This document shows, in pieces, positions 11,928 through 24,217 of a stretch of DNA of 64,000 bases. The notes under the pieces are model-generated. The model worked only from the letters and a program-made list of their open reading frames with translations. It did not search any database and was not told where the DNA came from. Position numbers and translations under genes: made by a program. Source of the stretch: Zhengitettix transpicula (lineage: Eukaryota > Arthropoda > Insecta > Orthoptera > Tetrigidae); contig CM073590.1 in assembly GCA_037074705.1 (NCBI GenBank), forward strand, positions 166,282,746 through 166,346,745, written 5' to 3'. Numbering within the stretch: position 1 is the first letter of the stretch; each line of letters begins with the position of its first letter.

Positions 11928-13237
11928 GTATTAACTACGAAGGACAGGAAACTGGGCTGTCTTCGTTCAAATGTAGACTCTTAGCAATTGGGCAGAACTA
12001 TTTTCTTCCGGAACCCATACGATTCGAACGTGCTTTCCATACCAATGGTGTATTGCGGGATGTATTCAGAAAGGAGAGCTCAAGTTTATGATCCGGGATG
12101 TACATATCAGTATACTATTAAATGAGATAGAACATAAAATACTCCGAAATCTGCGGAATTTGTTTGACTCACTTGCGTTACCTATTGCTATGCAGAACAA
12201 AAAGAACTTAAAAGAAATGTCAACCATTATTACTAATACATTAAGATTCAACGTTACTAAATTATTTTAATTTAATAATGAATGAATTTGCGAAGAATTG
12301 AAATTGAAATATGCTCAGAATATTTATATGAAATGACTTATAAGCTCACAAAATCCAATGGTTAAATAAACAACTGTATGACAGACCAGAAGACATTTCA
12401 TTATCATGTGTGCCATGAAGTGGGTCCCAAAACGCTAGGCGAAGTATTTGTAATAAATACATTACAAGTAACACTTTTCGTCAGTATTGTGTACTTACTA
12501 TTTTATTTATAAGAATAGGTCCTTTAATATATTTTATCTGGTGCAAGACAGGCGTACTAGGCTAATGATCATCTTGGAAGATCTTACGTTATATTCGGCC
12601 TCATTATATAAAAATTTCACTTTTTTTCCTGAAAGATAGCCTTGGTTATAAACGATAACCCTTGGTCGTCACGATACGAGACGTCGCTAGCGGCAACATT
12701 TTGTAATTCAATCTTGCTGAGGTTCAACCTCGGCGGGGGAAATAACCTTTCCGACGCAGGAAGAGGCTGTGAGCTATACTAACAAATTTAAACCATTGGC
12801 TTTAATCCAAAATTCAATCTAAATAACAACTTGCCGAAACAAATACTTTGTAATAACTTTGTTCTTTTCTTGCGACCATGACTGTCGCTACGCATCTAAA
12901 TGGAGCAGTTTATGAATATAAAGCACTGTAGAAAGGTAACATGAAGTACAACTTACGCGGCAATAGTGTCACAATGATTGGTCAATCACAATAGTTCGAT
13001 TCAGCTACTGAGAGTTAATAACGATTCTGTGTAACTTAAGAGCGAGCTGTAAAGTACTCACTGTTCAATGTTTCATTTTAGTAATAGAAGAGTCAAGAAC
13101 ATTAGCGTCATCATAGGCTTTGAGATATACGCTGTTATGTGGATACTATTTGGGAAACTATAGCGTAAAATCTTCTCAACAAAGTAAGCAGCATTTCACT
13201 TTTATCGAAGGGCGATTAAAATAAGACAATAACTTGG

Positions 13238-13415
13238 GGTTTCCGCTTGGAAGGGGCGCTGTTACTTCGTAGGAGAGCTTGCAAATGGACTTAGAAGGCT
13301 ATGTAGATAATTGTAAACAGTAGAATACACTACGATTGTTCCTCTACGCTGCTTGTCCCACCCTTCATTTTAAGCATTCAAGGTCACACACATCGCGCCA
13401 AGTCCTTATAATTTT
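13238..13415 (+). repeat. Interspersed repeat family F, copy 1
   Basis: It shares ordered blocks with 32668-32815: GGTTTCCGC near the start, then TAGAATACA with CGATTGTTC, then ACGCTGCTT with TCCC, then TTTTAAGC, then ATTCAAGGTCAC. The copies are strongly diverged. No coding capacity or terminal structure was seen. Confidence 0.55.
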
Positions 13416-13934
13416 AATTGTAGTATCAATTTGTATGTGATCAATTGGGTGAATATAACCATTTATCAATTCGCTCAAATTAATATACAAATAACTTAGT
13501 GGAAAGTGTTGAATTAATTTGTAATATTATACATGATTTCGTAGATTAATGTGTTTCGTTCACATTCTCCCGATTACTGGCCAATACGTGCTATAATATG
13601 AATTAGTGTGAATATTTTCCTGTGATTTAAACATTTTGGTAAAATAATTTTGTATACAGACACTCTTGATTTAATTTTTGAATGAGTTCTCTTTCGTAAA
13701 ATGGTATGCAATGTCTCAGATGTTTAGCATATTTTTATGCAAAGAAAGTGTTTCAGTACTTTTATAATGCAGGATTATCTTAATTTAAGTTATTGTTATA
13801 CAATTTTAATATAATTTGTGAATATCACACAGAATTCATTTAATAAAACCAATCTTTTGTGAGATTCCTTTAATTATTTATTTATATATAAAAGTTTGGT
13901 TGACAGCCACACAGGTCCAATACGTGATGGATGA

Positions 13935-13937
<3 letters not shown>

Positions 13938-13992
<55 letters not shown>
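13938..13992. repeat. (TA)n tract flanking LTR-like unit L1
   Basis: Near-perfect TA dinucleotides of about 54 bp. It directly borders the 3' end of the minus-oriented LTR-like unit. Confidence 0.95.
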
Positions 13993-13994
<2 letters not shown>

Positions 13995-15086
13995 TAATCA
14001 ATTTAGAAGAAAACAAAGTCACCTCGTTGCCGTGCCAATTAATGTAGCAATCAATTGTAGAGAATCGAATTTATTTAACTATTGATTTAAGGATCCATTA
14101 GATATTGAAGATTTGCTAAATGAAATAATTAACAAACCAAATTTTAAATACAGAAGCATTTATTACAATTTATATTTAATTAGTTTTTTTACTCAAACTT
14201 TTTATATAAATGCCACGGCTTTAATGAGATTCTTTAAACCTTCAGGGTTGCTTCACGGACCTCTATCAGTAACAGTAACCCGCAACGATATAACCAAATT
14301 TAGAAAACGAAGTATTGATCTGAATTACTTGAGTATTACTAACATAAGATATCTGGCGGTACGGAATATTATACCAGGTATACAATAAATTTTTGTATAT
14401 ACCAGGCATCGTATAACACTAATCATACACTTCATAATTATTTTATTTTTTTACAAATTATTTAAATGACTTTAATTAAACAGGCCATAGTATCACACTT
14501 TCTATGCAACCCAAAGCAGCATCTGCGATTGAATGTCTAACACACCACAGACAAACCTCTGTTGATCTCCAAATATTTCGACAAACGGTAATAATGTTGA
14601 CAGCCTGGAAATTGGAATTAAACTTTCCAAATAACAGCTCGATTTAACGCACTACGTATTCTACAAATGATATCAGTTCAACAACAGCCAGTACAACATT
14701 CCCTACAATTTACATGTGTCTCGTTCAATTTATAACACCATTAATCTTAATAACTGACTTTTCATTCGTCGACTCATTAACATGTTTTTTTTTAGCAATC
14801 CTCATAAGCAAACCTCACTGTCTCACTGCCACATTCAATCAGTTTTCTGATCCGCCCTTATAGGAGACTCCGACCAACCTTCTTGGGCAGCTTGTGTCGC
14901 AGCCTGTGCTTTTCTTCACAGCTTTAAACATTACACATTGCCGACAATAATAACCTCTGAAACACTCCACATTCTTACGCAACGCTGACTGTTGCCTACA
15001 ATACCCGAACCGGAATATTTCGCTGACAATACAAATATTAAATAATTTATAACATCCATTCATTACAAATATTAGTTGTCACTACA
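13993..15086 (-). mobile_element. LTR-like unit L1 (family B) with PBS-like motif and duplicated LTR end
   Basis: Read on the minus strand, the LTR-like body starts with TGTAGTGACA at 15086 and ends with ...GATTGCTACA at 14043. It is followed by a primer-binding-site-like motif, TTGGCACGGCAACGAGGTG (about 14019-14042), and a short tail resembling the LTR end that reaches the (TA)n tract. Both ends lie in TA repeats. The first ~90 bases of the body align with the starts of L2 and L6 (the GTATTGTCAGCG region aligns with their TATTG-CGGCG). No gag or pol was seen. I infer an LTR retrotransposon remnant; it has no open protein. Confidence 0.6.
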
Positions 15087-16204
15087 ATATATATATATAT
15101 ACGTATTCTGTTTTACTTTCCAAAATAGTGTCGCATATAATTGGAATTGTTAATAGCGTCTTTCTCCCCTTGAAAAGTTTATTCATATATATTGTAATGA
15201 TTAGCCTTTATTACTAAATATAAAAAAAACTTTATTACATGAAAATACAAAAATACATTAAAAAAATACTATTGGGCGCCAGCAGATATACCTCTGGTCT
15301 GCAAAAAAATATTATCATTAGCTCCGGCTTGGCTATAAAATCCTCCTTCTCTACAGGGTAATGTGGGCGGCTCGGTAGATATTCAAGAATAGAGCCTATT
15401 TCCGCACTGTAAAATATTTCAACATTTGAAGGAACTTTACAGAAATGTCGATGCTTACTTTAACTTGTGGCGTCAGCCGACTTGCAGTGGATCACTGGTC
15501 TTGTATCAAGCAGCACATCTTTTTCGGCCTGACCGCGATGAACGTCTCTCCAAAACCTTTGTTGCTTCCCGCTCGCCTCTCTCACTTCACTTTCAGTCCT
15601 CTATCTGTCGGTCTCCCTGCGTCTGTCCACTTTCACCCGGGTTCGGAGCATATATTCGTACTCCGCCCTCCCCAAACGATGTAAAAAAAAGGGACGCGTA
15701 CCCGCGACTTCTTTTGGCCTCTCGGGCAGGCACACGTGCGCGTTTAATGTATTCCTACTCAGGCCCGCGGACACAAGGGCGGCCACTTAAGGTTGTTATT
15801 CACTACAATAAATTATAAAAAAAAATTCCGTTTGTTTTGAAAATGAATTATAAGGAATATAGCTAAATACAGACAAAAGAATTGATGATATAAATACCAC
15901 CCTTTGAATAAAACGTTTATGGAAACCTTGAATGTGGTATTTATCTTCTTTGTTCTGTATTTGGTTATTTGTCTTATTATGAAAAAAATATACTTAAAAT
16001 TCCACTAAAGTTGATGAAAAATTAAGTGAATTAAATAATTACAAAATATTTTAAAAGTTATTAGTAGCCTCATATAGTTATTATATGTATGTCTATAAAA
16101 TAGGCTGACTTTATTTATTATTATTATTTAATTAACAATCAGAATTTAGTATTCTATGGGTTAAGAGCCGCGGTGTTCGTTACTGACTTTGGAAGGAACT
16201 GTCT
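15087..16204. other. No gene; GC-rich patch and inverted repeat
   Basis: Bases 15440-15790 are GC- and pyrimidine-rich and open in two frames without family resemblance. An inverted repeat is listed separately at 15862-15966. Confidence 0.4.
15862..15966. repeat. Inverted repeat, ~35 bp arms (family G)
   Basis: The left arm 15862-15900 (AAATACAGACAAAAGAA then ATAAATACCAC) pairs with the right arm 15934-15966 (GTGGTATTTATCTTC then TGTTCTGTATTTGG), with a ~33 base loop. The right-arm sequence recurs in diverged form at 43300-43345, so it belongs to a dispersed repeat. Confidence 0.6.
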
Positions 16205-16330
16205 CTAGTGAGAGGTTTTCCAATGATGACGGAAACACACAAACACAATATCCATTTCTTCGCCCGGATTCGAACCCGGGGCACCAGTCACCACTACAGC
16301 ACATAAGGTCGGCAAAACTATTGTAATTGT
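16205..16330 (-). mobile_element. tRNA-derived SINE fragment
   Basis: On the minus strand, GGTTCGAATCCGGG at 16263-16276 is a canonical polymerase III B box / T-arm. It is followed by a body, ATGGATATTGTGTTTGTGTG, that also follows the B box at 26895 (ATGGATGTTGAATGTGCGTG). The shared downstream body shows a SINE rather than a tRNA gene: no cloverleaf or anticodon arm can be drawn. The A-box side is poorly preserved. Confidence 0.7.
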
Positions 16331-19300
16331 CAACAAAGTATATATGACATACTGTAAGCGAGAAATAATTTCAACTGAGAACTTTAATAACATCGGTTAA
16401 CGTAAACTTCTTTCTTAATAAAATGTGTAAAGCTTGTAAATATTAAGTTTGTAAATTAGTTAAATTCGATTAAATCCAACTATAAAACATTTCGACTTCG
16501 AATAATCAGTGCATTTTTCTCGAGAATAGTCTTGAGAATTACAGTGAACAGTGACTGGTGAACTATCTACGAGAGTGTAGAGCGATTAATCTACAAATAC
16601 CTTATCCTTAGATCATTCGAAATTCCCTTGCATTTATTTGAATTCCGCTCGAACGACAGGTCTCTTTATAAAGTTCCAGGAGAAATAAATGAATTCCTCT
16701 CTCGCAGATTCTAAAGCCTTCTCCTTTTTACAGGTTACGAATTAATTGGGATATTATGCATGTTTAAATCTTTGCGTGTACAGAATAAAATATTAGACTA
16801 TTGAAACTTAGCCAATTAAACCAAATATTTATAATAAAAATAACTCCGACACAACGTTTCAACCTATCTTCCAAACTTTATTTAATTTTTTTGGTGGGAA
16901 GAAACATTGTTCCGTAATATTATGAAGTACATAAATAATTTCACGTTGTGTTTTGAACAGTACAAGTTTCTCTAATCCTAATTTATCAGAAAAATATAAA
17001 AAAATCACACAAGCTATCCTATTAATGAAACAGCTTAATTCTGTAATTACTTTTGGATCCATCAGATTATTTCTTAGTAGACTATTGATATAGGTGCCAC
17101 AAACAAATAATTGTACATATTAATTATAAGAATTTAATGTATTGTGTAATATTTCAAGAAATAAAAATCATTTTATGATATAGTTTTATTACTCCATAGT
17201 AGGTTTCAAAATGAAAGCCCATTTTATGTCATTGGCGTAGTGTAGTAAATAAATTTCAAAGTTATTTCTTTGTAGAATCTGTAGTAGTTTTAGTATATTT
17301 TGTGTAAAATTAAGCAACTGAAAATTTTTGTGACAAAATACAGAGGCAAACATTCTATCGATATATTAATACTTTGTAAGAGTAAAAAATAGCTAATGTT
17401 TTTGACGAATTAAAAGGATGTAACATTTAAAAAAACTATTTTCATTACTACCTAATGAGATTTTTGTTTCTTGACGATGGAATTCGAACTTACTAAACGA
17501 ATTAGTAAAATTCCGAGTAATTTATCAGTTTGAAGCGAGGCTTGCTATTAACGAGAATAAATGACAAAATGCTTCTGTTGTTCATATAAATTATATATTC
17601 GCTGCTTAATGAAACCGCATATGAACAAAATGAAGAATACTGAATAAGTAATACTAGGGCTTCCACCTGCGAAATTATGGGCTCTGGCCAACGCCATTAC
17701 AACAAGGTGACCTAAACCTATAATTACGCGGGTGGAAGCCCAAGAATTACCTATTCAACATATTCACCGGAATAATCTTCCATGAAGAATACTGCATACA
17801 ATTTATTTTTTTTAACAAGTGAAAAAATATTGATATTAGAGCAGATACAAGAGAAATGACAATATTAAGATCTGTTAAGCATGTGGTATAGATCAAACGG
17901 GATGAGAGACTGCGCGTAAGATCACAGGATCGTTCCCCAGAAATCGTATCGCCAGGATCTCAAACGATATTAACGTGACTAATGACATGTGGTCCGTAAC
18001 CGCCATTTTTTATTTAGCTTTTATTTATAGTTAGTTAATTTGTATAAAAATAGTCCGACCCCATACAAATATTCAGTTCAGTCACATTATTTTATCTAAT
18101 ATAATATAATTGTAATTCCAGGAAGACTTGTAAAATATCGTATTTTTAATAAGCCAGATAGCCAATTTAGTCCCAAATACAAGGTTCAAATGGGTACTCA
18201 AATATTAATCTAAGAATTTACAGAACTCCGGAATCAAACATGCAACGGAAGGGAAGTTTATAAAACACTTAAAGTTTCAGTACCTCCGGGAAATTCCTAC
18301 TGTCCCGCCATCTTCTAGAAGGGGGAATTGAAATACAAAGAAACTAGTGCTACGGCCGAGAACGTCACAGAACTTGATATACCGGGATCAGAAACTTTTG
18401 ATTCAGTTTTATGTTTAGAAGAGCTTGGTTGACTTTTGTCCCTCCCCCAAATCACTTTTTCCGTCCACCAAGACGTTCAATAAACTGCTCCGAGAACCCG
18501 GATCAGCATACTTGCTTTACCATCTGACATATTATGTATGAAATACTTACTGAGAAGCGATAACTGAGACAACTGACTCGCTGGGATACACTGACTTTAG
18601 TCTGTTCTTCGCTCTTTTGAGTGTAGATATTATTCTTCCTAGAGTTAAATAGCGCTTATAGTTTTTGTAAATTGTGATTCTCATTATATTTTAGTCAAAT
18701 TTTTCCAACGCTCTGAATAGGTATCATCTCAATAATTCACGAATTATATTTTTATCTTTAAGTTTTGCAAATCTTCCAATACAGTCTATAAAATGGAAAA
18801 TCCGACCAATTTTAGTTCACAATTTTCCAAATTCTCTTATTTGCCAAATTTTGTTTGAAATGATCGATTATTATGAATGTAAACCAGAGTTTTGTTGGCT
18901 TCGATAAATTCAATAGGAATAAAACGGAATTTTTGTAATAATACTCATAGCTTTCTGAAGCCTACGTACATTTACATTCAGAAAGTTGGTGTCTTAATTT
19001 TGAGTCAGTAGAATTACCTAAAGTCCATTTACAAGCATCACTTTCGCAATTACTTGATTATAATCTCATTTTAAATATGGAATAATCGTTTTTAGTGACC
19101 TGGCTTGTGTTGTGTGCCGTTACTACAGCTTGTAATATAAATAATGTATTTAAAATAATATAAAAGTTAAAGTTAACATGCAATGAATATACAAGAGATA
19201 GTTAATGTTAAACTTAATGATCGCCGTCAGCTGTTTCTCTGACGTCACAGCAGATCGTATCGTCATAGATACGTACGCACCGAACGCAATGAGCTGATTA

Positions 19301-19835
19301 ATTAAACGCAGAGTGTGGGATCACAAATACAAGGTTTTGAAACACACAAAAGTTTTATGCAATTAACAAACACAAATATGTATTTAGGCAAAAACAACAA
19401 CTTTGATTTATGAAATATGAGTATTTAAAATAAAATTATAATTACATTGTTGAGGCCAGAAGTTTGAGAGAAATTAAATTTCTATATTTTTTTTAACACA
19501 GACCTAAATTTGCACGTAATTACAGTTTCTCCGGCTTTAAATTTATTACTAACTTTCACGAGCCATCTCTTTCATCAGGGTTTGTCGGTTAGAGATGATA
19601 TAAATTCAAAACAGCTTTCGAAGTACCACTGAATATAATGGAGATTTATGAAAGCATTTATAAGAAAAAGTTGTGATTATGTATTTTATGGCTTACAGTT
19701 AGTGTTAAAATTCGTCCTCAAAATTATTGAAGTTTCACTACTTTAAATTGACGCACTTGTTCGGAGATGGCTCATTTGGATTAGACGTAGATTGCTAGAT
19801 GTTTTCTGTCCCCAAGAAAAGTGAAGATGATCACT
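16331..19835. other. No gene recognised; one short inverted-repeat insertion
   Basis: AT-rich DNA without recognised families apart from the hairpin insertion at 17630-17794. Confidence 0.4.
17630..17794. mobile_element. Short inverted-repeat insertion flanked by 13 bp direct repeats
   Basis: Arms of about 40 bp (17641-17680 and 17717-17757) are inverted copies: TGAATAAGTAATACTAGGGC on the left, and TGAATAGGTAATTCTTGGGC as the reverse complement on the right. The same 13-mer, ATGAAGAATACTG, stands at 17630-17642 and 17782-17794. The direct repeat looks like a target-site duplication enclosing a ~139 bp insertion. MITE-like structure, but a 13 bp duplication is long for most DNA transposons. 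Confidence 0.6.
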
Positions 19836-20402
19836 ATTTCACCACACAGCTCCTGGTTCGGATGCCGACGTAGCGAACAGAATGGAATAGTTCGCCTCAT
19901 GCGAATTGTGGCAGAGACAGATCCCGTTTGCCCCTCTCGCGTAGTTGTAGTTCTCAAATTTTCCAACCAAGGAATTTGAAATAAACTTTAGAATTTTGTA
20001 CAGCAACTTCTTGATGTATTTGACAACTGTACTACAAAAATGTTCTCATAACCGAATTTGACGGGTCGCTCTGGTCATGGCGGCTAAAACGTGACCATCT
20101 CACTCGCTATTCCACCCGAGAAGTGAGATCGTCTCGAGCAGTCTCTAGAATATTCTGAGGAATTTTCTAATCAGATAATTTCTAGCATATCGCGGCGTGG
20201 AAAAATTAACCAATATAATTCTATTTTACAAAACGTAAAAAAACGTCGTGACGCCCGGCTAACTGATACATAGTTATTATTGAATTCTGTCTCCAACTGT
20301 CGCCGTAATCAATAATGTTCTAAAATTTGATTAATTTTTAATATAAATTAATTTAAAATGCAAAATTTTTTAAATAAAAGGTAATTTGTCCCTATTCATT
20401 TC
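19836..20402 (+). repeat. Interspersed repeat family D, copy 1
   Basis: This aligns over ~560 bases with 27130-27665. Shared blocks in order include TTTCACCAC, GGAATARTTCG, a TTCTGAG-AATTT block, AATCAG-CAATTT, CATATCGCGGC, CGTCGTG-CGCC-GCTAA, TAATGTTC, and an AATTRATTTAAA block near the end. Same orientation in both. No protein-coding frame, terminal repeats or A-tail were seen; a non-autonomous element of unknown class. Confidence 0.7.
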
Positions 20403-21253
20403 AAGCTCTTATGAGTTTGAATCACCCGACGAAAGCAATAGGGATTGCAGAACTTTTGATCAGTATTTATGTATCACTTAATTTTGTATTTTAATTGGCT
20501 TAAGTAAATGATAATAGTTACTTCATATACACTCGTAAAGTCTAGTTAAACATCACATCTATTTCTGTGTGTGTGAGTCAGCGAGGTCGTGGAGTTACTG
20601 GTGAAAGTCTTTCTTAAGTTGTTTCAACTCGAATACGGATGACGAGGTAAGTTGTGGAACCCACACAAGCTAATTGCAATTTCCCCTTCGGGCGGTGTCA
20701 ACTCGACTTAACTTTATCAAGTCGGCACACCTATTTCAAACTAAGTAATTTCCTAAGATTGCATCACATTTTCTATTAATATGAATTACATTGGAAACGT
20801 TCTAAAGCTTTGGTTAGTTCTTTTGTACACGAACGAAATAATTAATATAAATAATAGTTTTTTGTCTTTATGTTTATTATACATTTACAAATAAAATTTT
20901 ATATATAAATATGTATATTTATACCAGAATAACGAACTCTTTTTTTCATAGCAACTAAGGCAATTCGTTTTTGAACGATTCCAGGTGTCGAGCATATATA
21001 TTACAATTTCGCAGATTGAATTTAAATATTTTGAGATATAAGTACACGGAGGGGTTTAAATGTAAAGTTTTAGGAGCGTTAGTTACCAATTTGCGTCCCA
21101 ATAATTCTGCTGGTTCGCGTTTGTAGTTTAAGTATTTTAGAAACGTGGTGTTCGCAGTTTGCTCATCCGTGAGACCTTAGCAGAAGAATAAAATACACAC
21201 GGGAAGAAAAGGAAGAATAATCAATAAAAAATCGAAATTATATGTATTTATAT
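20403..21253. other. No recognisable feature
   Basis: AT-rich DNA without recognised genes or repeats. Confidence 0.4.
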
Positions 21254-22106
21254 TGTAATATTCAAAAAATGTTAATTACGTTGCAGCTATGTAGTATTCG
21301 AATTTTAAAGGAAAAGGTAATTAACAGGATTTTTATGCTTGAATTATTACAACTCTTTGAAGATAAAAGGAAAATATTTATTACAAAATTCAATTTAATT
21401 GAATTTTTGTACATATTTTTTTAAAAAAACTAATTAATCTACAATAAAAAAATTATATATAAAAGAATCTAAAGAAATATAAATAAATCTGACGGTAATC
21501 ATATGTATATAAATGTTTACAATATAAGGTTTTTACATACCGATTTATTTAGAGCTGCTCTGGTACCATGTTAACTTTTCACTTCACAATTTTTTTTCTT
21601 TTAAAGAAAAATTTAATCAATAGTATCTCTCAGCTTTACTTTAAAAGCACGTTAATACCAAACGCTGAATATGATATTTTCAGCCTTTATTCAGCATAGA
21701 CTTTGCTTAATTCCGCTACTTATTTAGTCGCGAGAACACCCTTAGCTATGGTATCCAAACCAAGACTATCTGACTATCATTGGTTAGTCTCCAAGACAGA
21801 CTTAACTACGAACATTATCGTTTGATCTCCCAAACCAGACAGAATATTCAACTTTATTGTTGGAGCTCCTAGACCACACTCGCCATGACCACAACCGGTT
21901 GGGTTCCCAAAACACACTTCTGTTCTTCCAAAGTTCGGCGTATTAAACACGCTTTTGCGACAATAATAGAATGGAAAACTTTCCAATTTGCCCATTCTTG
22001 CGCCACACTGGTTGTTACTTACAATGCTCTGGCCTCAATATTACGCCGACAATAATATTAAGGAAAATTATTAAGTAAAATCTTCATTACAAAGTAGTGA
22101 TCTACT
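21254..22106 (-). mobile_element. LTR-like unit L2 (family B)
   Basis: On the plus strand the left end reads TGTAATATTC (21254), then a short block with ACGTTGCAGCTA (a decayed PBS-like motif read in reverse), then TGTAGTATTC (21290), the real LTR end. This is the same doubled terminus seen in L1, L5 and L8. Inside, AAATCTGACGG (about 21487) and CTGGTACCAT (about 21559) match L7 in order. The minus-strand start near 22106 aligns with L1 and L6, sharing GAGGCCAGAGCATTGTAA with L6. It lies head-to-head with L3. No protein remains. Confidence 0.6.
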
Positions 22107-22788
22107 TTGGTTTGCACCACACAGATGCGTAATAACATTTCGCATTAAGGGCATCGAGGAGACATGCGTCCGAGGGCTGACCGAGGGAGCGGCTGATCCA
22201 AAAATTCCAGGTGGAATAACAACGAGAACTACGACCGTGCTTATTAAAAATGATGTGTAGAATCACTGAATAAAGGCCTTTTTAGTGAGTTGTGACCTCA
22301 AGCTTCAAGAATCAGATCTGGTACCAGAAAGACATTCGTGAGTACAAAAAACAATTATTTAAAGTCTTTAAACGAGGATTAAAGGTATAAGTCAGATTTC
22401 GTTATCTTGTTTAGTTTTCGTTTCTTTATTATGTTTAGAATTTATATTCCGTTCATTGCAATTTTGATTTGTTAATTAGTTATTCAATTTGTTTGTTCTT
22501 ACTATCAAGCCCAGTAAAGACCCTGAGAGAAAGAGTAATAAGATGAAATTGTTGTAAAATTATAAAGTTGTATTTTCCTGGAAAGCCACAAATAAATAAT
22601 AAAAATAAAATTTGGTTTGCGAATTTGAGGAAATTAAATGTGCAAAGTGAGGCTGATAATTTGTATCTCTGAGGAATAAAATTTGTTTTTTTAATTAATT
22701 ATTTTTTTTAATTAAAGCCTTTACGTTAATCATTACATTTTGGCCCAACAACGTGGGGCAATTTTATTCATTAAACAAGATGATCATT

Positions 22789-22791
<3 letters not shown>
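22107..22791 (+). mobile_element. LTR-like unit L3 (family B), 5' part missing
   Basis: The plus-oriented body contains GTCAGATTTCGTT (22390) and the conserved box ATCAAGCCCAGTAAAGACCC (22504), and ends ...TTAATCATTACA at 22737. Next comes the best PBS-like motif of the window, TGGCCCAACAACGTGGGGCA (22741-22760). A tail then ends GATGATCATTACA at 22791, directly against (TA)n. About 300 bases of the expected 5' part are absent, apparently lost where it meets L2. No coding region. Confidence 0.65.

Positions 22792-22820
<29 letters not shown>
22792..22820. repeat. (TA)n tract
   Basis: About 14 TA units bordering L3. Confidence 0.95.
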
Positions 22821-22826
<6 letters not shown>

Positions 22827-23781
22827 CAAATCTGAGACACTTGTTTTGAGACAGGTAAGTTGCAGTTGATTATTTCGGTTATTAAAACATATAAATATTT
22901 TTATTATTTATTTTAAAAATCTCAATGACGTTAGCATTCGATTTTTTGTCTGTTTTCCACACTTTTTCGCAATCCGGGGAATTAGGTACGCGAATGGCTT
23001 TATGTTATCGCTGACCAAGGCTTCTTAGTGACACCAACAGTAGGAATACGTAAAGATTTTCTGACGTGTAATTCGTAGAAAAAATAGTAAATGTACTTCT
23101 CAGCAACCACCAAATTTTTCTGGATTAGAAGGGGACGCGAAAAAAACAGTCGTGGACGAAATTAAAAATGTGACGTCCGGGAAGTGAGGAATGTCCGTCC
23201 AACCCCTTGGTCGAGATTTAATGTTTCTCGAAAGGAGAAATAGCGAGGAGACGGCATTCGTGTAATGAGAATTTCATCACTCTCCACATCTGTAATTAAA
23301 CGGCTGCCAAAAGTCGTCAGCGAGCCCTCCTTTTTTATGTATTACTTTAACTTTATTTGTATAATTATACATAATAGTTGAGTTAATATCTATTGATAGT
23401 GTGGCACTATTTCACCTGACACACGAGAAGAATTAACTGATCATCAGCAGACCGCAGCTTATGATTGTGATATTGCAATATTCGTAGGTACATTCATATA
23501 CATGATATTTGCATAAAATTTATTGCAATTTATATTATAGCTTTTTGTAGTTCACATGTCACAGTTTAAGAAGTCTCTGGGACGTTTATGCTTTAGTCTT
23601 CTTTGGGTTTTATGTTTCGGTAGATTATGTATTATAGATATTTATAACAGTACGGTTGATTTTGTTTCTTAGATACCACGGTGCGTTCAGAATATTTTTT
23701 AGAATTATATTTTGGCTGTTTACATTATTTTTATGTGTGATGGATCCGCAGAACGCCATATTCCAAAACCGGACAACCCTA
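22821..23781. other. No recognisable feature
   Basis: No gene or repeat match was noticed. 23100-23330 is slightly more GC-rich. Confidence 0.4.
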
Positions 23782-24217
23782 TTTTTTTGGGTGCAGACAG
23801 GCTATGTATAGGGTAATCCACATAGTGGCAACTCACCTCTTATAGCATAGGAAAGGGATTTGAAAGGGGGGATGTGGAAGGGTAGAGGAAGGTAGCCAAG
23901 AGTTAACTAGGGCCCCCGGGATATATTTTAAGGATCTTACCCGGCATTCGTCTAAAGAAATGCAGGACAAACCCTAGAAAAACCTGCATCAGGTAGGTCG
24001 GGCATTGGGTACTTGTCTCACGCCCTTCCGATAGCGGGAAAGGAGTTTGCTGTGGGGACGCAGCATTCCCTTCTCCGTGCCTCGACCAGTTTAGGAGGCA
24101 GCTGGCCGACTATTCCAATGGGAATGGCGGACAACTCTTACCGTAGGCCCAAGGTCTGTAACCCCGGAACATACACCTCTGAAAACAGGCCGAGGTGCCT
24201 CGGCTTGTGGGAACCTT
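23782..24217 (-). mobile_element. Family A poly-A-tailed repeat, copy A2
   Basis: This is a longer copy, still 5'-truncated: on the minus strand it starts within the region corresponding to GGGAACCTT and ends in an A-run (poly-T at 23782-23788). Its 3' terminal variant (GTGCAGACAGGCTATGTATAG read on the plus strand) defines a second subfamily, distinct from the GGGCAACAGGCTACATGAGG form of A1, A3 and A4. The antisense 71-codon frame 24013-24228 is conserved in other copies (see findings). Confidence 0.8.

Larger units (their letters stand above)
9171..13237. other. No recognisable gene or repeat family
   Basis: Four kilobases of AT-rich DNA with short random open frames. Only a (CA)n run and a G-run stand out. 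A small palindrome (CAAAGCTTATCAAAGCTTTG) lies near 9554-9573. Confidence 0.4.

Noticed and set aside
16263..16277. T-arm-like GGTTCGAATCC as a tRNA gene
   Set aside because: No cloverleaf can be drawn, and the sequence downstream is shared with 26850-26930, indicating a SINE.
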